DNA of 64,000 nt from the NCBI GenBank assembly GCA_051209155.1, contig JBPJGB010000002.1. One strand, given 5' to 3'. Below are positions 59,758 to 64,000 of this stretch, piece by piece (position 1 is the first letter of the stretch; every line of letters begins with the position of its first letter). Source of the DNA: Actomonas sp051209155 (GTDB lineage Bacteria; Verrucomicrobiota; Verrucomicrobiia; Opitutales; Opitutaceae). The notes under the pieces were generated by a model. It was not told where the DNA came from. It saw only the letters and a program-made list of their open reading frames with translations, and did not search any database. The translations under genes were made by a program, and so were the position numbers.

Positions 59758-60879
59758 TCACTTCGTCGTGATCGGCAGCTCGATGTAAAAGGTCGCGCCG
59801 CCGCCGGGGGTGTCTTCGCAACCGATCCGGCCCTTCATTTTGGTGATCATGTCCTTGGCGATGCTGAGGCCGAGGCCGGTGCTGGACTCACCGCCGGTGG
59901 GCTTGGCGCTCAGGCGCTGGTAAGGTTTGAAGAGATTTTCGCGATCTTCCTGCGAGCAGCCGGGGCCCTGGTCGACGACCTTGACACGGGTGAGCTCGGG
60001 GCTGCTGCCGCCGCCCAGTTCGACGCGCACGGTTTTGCCGGTGGGCGAGAACTTGATCGCGTTGGAGACGAGATTGTCGAGGACCTGAGCGAGGGCGTAG
60101 AAATCGCCCATCACTTTGACTTGGGTTTCGCCCGGCCAATCCAGTTCGAGTGTGATGTCCTTGGCGTGGGCGGAACCGCGGTTCTGGGAGACGACGGCCT
60201 GCAGGGCTTCGTGCAGGTCGAGCGGGCTCAGGTTGAGCTTGGCGATGGCGGCTTCGCGGGCGTTGCGGGAGAGGCGTTCCTCGATGAGGCCGAGCAGCTC
60301 CTCGCAGGAGTCGACGATGATGTCGGTCATTTCCTCGCGGGGGTCGTCCTTCAGTCCACTCTTCAGCGTGCGCCCGGCCATGCGGATGGACGATAGCGGG
60401 TTTTTGAGATCGTGGGCGACCGCGGCCATGAGGTCGTTCTTTTCGGCGATGATGCGGCGGCTGAGATCGCGGGAGCGTTTGAGCTCGATGTGGGTGGCGA
60501 CGCGAGCGAGGAGCTCGGGGGAATGAAAGGGTTTGGTGACGTAGTCGACGCCGCCTTCGTTGAGGCCTTTGACCGCGAGTTCCGAGTCGTGGGCGGCGGT
60601 CACGAAGATGATGGGAATATCGGCGGTGGCGGGGTCGGCCTGCAGGCGGCGACAGACTTCGATGCCGTCGATGCCGGGCATCATGACATCGAGCAGGATG
60701 AGGTCGGGTTTGCGGGCCTGCACGCGTTCGAGCGCGCTTTCGCCGGAGGTGGCGAGCATCACCTCATATCGCTGCTGGGTGAGGAGCTCGCCAACGATTT
60801 GGAGGTTGCGCTCAACATCGTCGACGACGAGGACCACGCCATCGCGGCCGCCGGAGCTGAGAAAGGGAGCACGGGTCAT
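59758..60879 (-). CDS. Receiver-histidine kinase signalling protein
   Basis: A 373-aa protein with a receiver domain (Asp20-Asp21 in VVDDVERN, phospho-acceptor Asp64 in ILLDVMMPG, Lys in YVTKPFHSP), a short linker, HisKA (His156 in AVAHDLKNPLSSI) and HATPase_c (NLVSNAIKFSPTG, DQGPG, STGLGLSIAK). It resembles HsbR/RpfC-type relay proteins that link another kinase to an output. It starts 24 bp after the stop of the CHASE3 hybrid kinase gene and is therefore probably its relay partner. Confidence 0.92.
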   Translation of the reverse strand: MTRAPFLSSGGRDGVVLVVDDVERNLQIVGELLTQQRYEVMLATSGESALERVQARKPDLILLDVMMPGIDGIEVCRRLQADPATADIPIIFVTAAHDSELAVKGLNEGGVDYVTKPFHSPELLARVATHIELKRSRDLSRRIIAEKNDLMAAVAHDLKNPLSSIRMAGRTLKSGLKDDPREEMTDIIVDSCEELLGLIEERLSRNAREAAIAKLNLSPLDLHEALQAVVSQNRGSAHAKDITLELDWPGETQVKVMGDFYALAQVLDNLVSNAIKFSPTGKTVRVELGGGSSPELTRVKVVDQGPGCSQEDRENLFKPYQRLSAKPTGGESSTGLGLSIAKDMITKMKGRIGCEDTPGGGATFYIELPITTK

Positions 60880-60903
60880 GCGGGATACGAGATACGGGAT
60901 AGG

Positions 60904-63075
60904 CTAATCTTTGGGCAGGAGTTCGGCGATGCCGGTCACCATGTGGGGAAACCCGCGGAGCGTCGCTTCGACTGCGGAGATTTGGAAGCGCTCCACCTGG
61001 GCGGCGAGTTTCTCGCCGTAGGCGACCACGGTCGGGCAGGCGGCGGCTTCGCCACGGGCGATGAGGTCGTGGGCGAAGGCGGCGGTTTCGCGGGTCGTGC
61101 CGGTTTGGCTGAGCGTGGGCCAGACGTCGGCTTCGAGCCGCCGGAGCTCGACGACCAGGGCGGGCCACTCCGGCCCGGTTTCGGTGGCGGGCGGCGGGAG
61201 GTCGACAACCTCCGCGGTGGCATCGTCGTTTTCCAAGCTCGGTTTTTCCTGCAGCGGCAGCAGACGGGCGATCTCGCGAAAGAGGGTGGCGCGGGAGAAG
61301 GGCTTGCGGATGTAGCCGTTGAACTCCTGCCGCAGGCGCAGCTCCTCGGCCATCATGGAGGAAGCGGTCACGCTCACGATCGGCACCTCGGTGAAGCGGT
61401 CGTCGGCCCGCAGTTTCTGGAAGGCTTCGCGGCCGTCCATGTCGGGCATGCGAATGTCGAGTAGGATGAGGTCGGGATCGTGTTTGGCGGCCTGCTCGAG
61501 GACCTCGTGGCCGTTGCGGGCGAAGACGAGGCGATGGTGGGTGTTTTCAAAAATGCCCTCGATGAGCTGGAGGTTGAGCGGCACGTCGTCGGCGACGAGA
61601 ATGACGCTCGGGCGCAGGCGGTTGAAGTTGTCCTCGTCGGTGACGACCGCCGCGGTTTCCACGGAGGCGGCGGAGATTTCGACGTGGGGAAACCCGAAGC
61701 GGAAGGTGGTGCCTTCGCCGGGCGTGCTCTCCAGCTCGACCTGGCCCTTGAGCAGGTCGGTGAGGCGCTTGGTGATGCTGAGGCCGAGGCCGGTGCCGCC
61801 GTGACCCCTGGCCGGACCGTCCTCGACTTGGCGGAAGGGTTCGAAGACGCGCGTCTGGTGCTCCGGGGCGATGCCGATGCCGGTGTCGGTGACGGTGATC
61901 AGCAGGGTGACGCGGGTCTCGTCGAGTTCGCTCAGCTTGGTTTCGGCGGTGAGGGTGATGCTGCCCTCGCGGGTGAATTTGAGGGCGTTGCCGACGACGT
62001 TGAAGAGAATCTGGCGCAGGCGGGTCTGGTCAAAGATGAGCGCGGGCGGCAGGCGCGGGTCGGTCTTGATGCGCAGGTCGAGCCCGCGGGCCTCGGCCTG
62101 GGGCGCGAAGACTTCGCCGATCTCCTTGAGTAGCCGGGAAATGGATACGGGCTGGTAGTGCAGCTCGAGTTTGCCGGCCTCGATCTTGGAGAGATCGAGG
62201 ATGTCGTTGATGAGCGAGAGCATGGCGCGCCCGCTGGAGTTGATGGCGTCGATGTATTGGCGCTGTTTGGGGGTGGAGGCGATGCCGGAGAGCAGTTCGG
62301 CGAAACCGAGCACGGAGTTCATCGGCGTGCGGATTTCGTGGCTCATGTTGGCGAGGAACTCGCTCTTTTCACGGTCGGCGGTCTCGGCCTGTTCCTTTTC
62401 GCGCAGGAGCTGGGCCTCGCGGTTGAGCGAGACGATGGCGCGATTCATGAGGATGAAGGCCTGGAGGCCAAGAATGAGGGCCAAGCCACCGGAGAGCAGG
62501 ATGGTGATGGTGGCGAAGCGCACCTCGTCGCGCATCTCTCCGGTGCGTTGTTCCAACAAGGTCTCCTCCTCGGCCACCATCTCGCCGTGCAGGCGGCGGA
62601 TCTCGCTCATGAGGCGGATCTCGGATTCATCGCCGAGGAGCTTGCGCACGTCGCTCATGGAAGAGCGACGGGTGATTTGCGCGGTGTTGCGCAGTTCAGT
62701 AAGGCGCTCGTAGATCGCGTCGCGCAACTCGGCCGCGCGCTCGCGTTGGCTGGTGTTGTCGAGGACGAGGGCGGTGAGCTCGTCCAAGGCGACATCGAGC
62801 TGGCGGGCATAGTCTTCGGCGGCGTCGTCGTAGCCTTTGCCGCCGGTGATGAGGAATCCGCGCTGTTCACTCTCGGCGTTTCGCAGCAGCGCGACGACCT
62901 CGTGGATCTGATTGAGCACCACGTGGGTGTGGGTGACGAGTTGCAGGCGCTGGTAGCTGGAGCGAGCGGTAAAGAGCCCGACGGACAGCGCGACCAACAG
63001 CAGCACACTGGCGATGATCACGATCCCGCGGTGCCAGTTCGCCATGTTTTCGGTAAGACGTCGGAACGCGGTCAT
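60904..63075 (-). CDS. CHASE3 hybrid sensor histidine kinase
   Basis: A 723-aa membrane hybrid kinase. Helix 1 (residues 18-37) and helix 2 (about 190-212) enclose a CHASE3 sensor domain (AESEQRGFLITGGKGYDD). Next come a coiled-coil linker, HisKA with His246 (FLANMSHEIRTPMNSVLGFA), HATPase_c (NVVGNALKFTREG, GTGLGLSITKRL) and a receiver with Asp540 (LILLDIRMPDMDG). The last 100 residues form a helical domain (AFAHDLIARGEAAACPTVVAYGEKL) like the C-terminal bundle seen in many such kinases, without the HxxKG of Hpt. ATG at 63075; GTG at 63114 is less likely. Confidence 0.92.
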   Translation of the reverse strand: MTAFRRLTENMANWHRGIVIIASVLLLVALSVGLFTARSSYQRLQLVTHTHVVLNQIHEVVALLRNAESEQRGFLITGGKGYDDAAEDYARQLDVALDELTALVLDNTSQRERAAELRDAIYERLTELRNTAQITRRSSMSDVRKLLGDESEIRLMSEIRRLHGEMVAEEETLLEQRTGEMRDEVRFATITILLSGGLALILGLQAFILMNRAIVSLNREAQLLREKEQAETADREKSEFLANMSHEIRTPMNSVLGFAELLSGIASTPKQRQYIDAINSSGRAMLSLINDILDLSKIEAGKLELHYQPVSISRLLKEIGEVFAPQAEARGLDLRIKTDPRLPPALIFDQTRLRQILFNVVGNALKFTREGSITLTAETKLSELDETRVTLLITVTDTGIGIAPEHQTRVFEPFRQVEDGPARGHGGTGLGLSITKRLTDLLKGQVELESTPGEGTTFRFGFPHVEISAASVETAAVVTDEDNFNRLRPSVILVADDVPLNLQLIEGIFENTHHRLVFARNGHEVLEQAAKHDPDLILLDIRMPDMDGREAFQKLRADDRFTEVPIVSVTASSMMAEELRLRQEFNGYIRKPFSRATLFREIARLLPLQEKPSLENDDATAEVVDLPPPATETGPEWPALVVELRRLEADVWPTLSQTGTTRETAAFAHDLIARGEAAACPTVVAYGEKLAAQVERFQISAVEATLRGFPHMVTGIAELLPKD

Positions 63076-63192
63076 GCGCGTAAGGGACTTAGTGCTGTGG
63101 GGTAGGGGGTCCACTCAAATAGGGTCGGGAACGTTTTCGCCGAAGATGCGACGGAGGTGTATGCCGAACCGTGCACCGAACCCCACGGGGAC

Positions 63193-64000
63193 TTACGAGG
63201 CCTGGCGCAGGGCAGTTCTGGATTGGGGGGGGACGGATCCGATGGCGGCGCCGATTTTGTCGGCGATGAGGCGGGTCTCGACGGCGATGCGGTCGAGCAG
63301 GCGGTCCCAGCGGTCCGGGTGTTCGTTGTCCGGCGAGCCGCGGCGGGCGAGAATGAGTTCTTCGTAAAAGGCGAGGGTGTCCTCGATGGTGCGCGCGCGG
63401 TCGAAGCGGGCGGCGGTCGCGGTGGCGGCCTCGGTCCAGCGGGCGCGGGCGTCGTGGTTGCGCACGAGTTGGGTGAGGGCACGGGCCATGGCCTCGGGCG
63501 TGGCGTCGGTTGCGATCAGACGACCATTGTGGTTGTTTTTCACCACTTCGCGCACCCCGGAGGCGTCGAGGGCGATGACGGGGTTGGCGGCGGCCATGGC
63601 TTCGGCGAGCACCATGCCTTGGGTCTCCGTGTGGGAGGCGAAGGCAAAACCATCCATCGCGGCGTAGGCGTCATGGAGGGCGCGGCCGGATTGGCGGCCG
63701 GGGAAATGGGCGCGGTGAAAGACGCGGTTTTCACCGAAGATCCTTTCCATCTCGGTTTGGGAGGGACCGTCACCGACGATGAGCACGTGGGCGTTGTTGT
63801 TGCGGCGCAGGCAGCGGGCGAGGGCCTCGGTGAGGTGGTTGAGGTTCTTCTCGGGCGCGAGTCGACCCACGTGGCCGATGAGCATGTCGTCGTCAGTGAG
63901 CCCGAGTTTTTTGCGCCAGCGTTCGCGCCGCCCGCCCCCGAGTTCGGCGGTGTCGATACCGGTGGGGATCACCCGCACCGGGCGATTCACGCCGCGGGCA
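63193..64000 (-). CDS. Glycosyltransferase family 4 protein, N-terminus outside window
   Basis: The C-terminal half of a GT-B glycosyltransferase (GT4 type), cut by the right edge. RVIPTGID opens the second Rossmann domain, then GHVGRLAPEKNLNHLTEA, LIVGDGPSQTEMERI and SHTETQGMVLAEAMAAANPVIA, which contains the two Glu residues of the EX7E nucleotide-sugar motif. The ATG at 63990 is internal, because the domain starting there is always preceded by an acceptor-binding domain. Downstream of the EX7E motif the C-terminus (AIGSVPPQSRTALRQAS) is intact. Acceptor unknown. Confidence 0.85.
   Translation of the reverse strand, partial: ARGVNRPVRVIPTGIDTAELGGGRRERWRKKLGLTDDDMLIGHVGRLAPEKNLNHLTEALARCLRRNNNAHVLIVGDGPSQTEMERIFGENRVFHRAHFPGRQSGRALHDAYAAMDGFAFASHTETQGMVLAEAMAAANPVIALDASGVREVVKNNHNGRLIATDATPEAMARALTQLVRNHDARARWTEAATATAARFDRARTIEDTLAFYEELILARRGSPDNEHPDRWDRLLDRIAVETRLIADKIGAAIGSVPPQSRTALRQAS

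Noticed and set aside
63193..63990. Complete 265-aa glycosyltransferase starting at the ATG at 63990
   Set aside because: The first residues are already the start of the second GT-B domain (RVIPTGID). The acceptor domain must lie beyond the window edge, so the gene is partial.
1..64000. CRISPR arrays, tRNA or rRNA genes, insertion sequences, integrase genes or prophage
   Set aside because: No regularly spaced repeats, tRNA-like cloverleaf, rRNA sequence, transposase or integrase motif was noticed on either strand. A tRNA scan could still find something missed by eye.

Overview
The window is high-G+C bacterial chromosome, gene-dense, with no rRNA, tRNA, CRISPR array, insertion sequence or phage gene that I can see. 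Gene content points to a Gram-negative Verrucomicrobiota member, most likely Opitutaceae. The reasons are a TonB-dependent receptor and secreted proteins with an (L/V)PxF/Y(I/E)V motif at the mature N-terminus, a pyrophosphate-dependent phosphofructokinase, many glycoside and sugar-handling genes, a DUF1080 protein, and several exported proteins without a named function. The assignment is an inference; no rRNA gene is present to confirm it.

Layout. 1-5.0 kb: oligopeptide-binding lipoprotein and two tail-to-tail signalling kinases. 5.1-18 kb, mostly minus strand: TonB receptor, PPi-phosphofructokinase, a secreted TPR-like protein, adenylosuccinate lyase, a TPR protein, an alpha-L-rhamnosidase, a ceramidase-like hydrolase, a small secreted protein and holA. 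19.3-23.0 kb, plus strand: an envelope operon (LTA-synthase-type phosphoglycerol transferase, outer-membrane barrel, PAP2 phosphatase). 23.2-27.0 kb: a small secreted protein, YceI, a polyprenyl synthetase and a MacB/LolCD-type ABC pair. 27.1-32.3 kb: a chain of five genes encoding a CcoN-like membrane protein that seems to lack a copper-site histidine, a small membrane protein, an MFS-like domain fused to a CcoO-type cytochrome c, and an OmpR/histidine-kinase pair. 32.4-38.1 kb, minus: a thioredoxin-like protein, type I isopentenyl diphosphate isomerase, and a complete ytfQRT-yjfF furanose importer. 38.2-43.2 kb: the DabB-DabA inorganic-carbon pump with a divergent LysR regulator. 43.2-49.5 kb: a NhaR-like regulator, an HPF-like protein, an AraC regulator, a GH51 arabinofuranosidase, an SDR and a zinc alcohol dehydrogenase. 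49.7-58.1 kb: secreted proteins of unknown role, a DUF1080 hydrolase, a membrane protein and a coupled isomerase / beta-propeller / epimerase sugar operon. 58.1-64 kb: two secreted proteins, two multidomain signalling kinases and a glycosyltransferase cut by the window edge.

How the genes may work together. Furanose sugar use (GH51, AraC, ytf importer, dehydrogenases, isomerase/epimerase) is a recurring theme. The most notable regulatory signal is a promoter architecture found three times: three RTTCAY-like hexamers at exact 11-bp spacing, ending 10 bp before a TANNNT -10 element. It precedes the LTA-synthase operon, yceI-polyprenyl synthetase, and idi. This is the geometry of PhoB-type Pho boxes and suggests that envelope remodelling and isoprenoid supply share one regulator. 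The strongest candidate for a poorly described system is the CcoN-like / MFS-CcoO-fusion cassette with its own two-component system.
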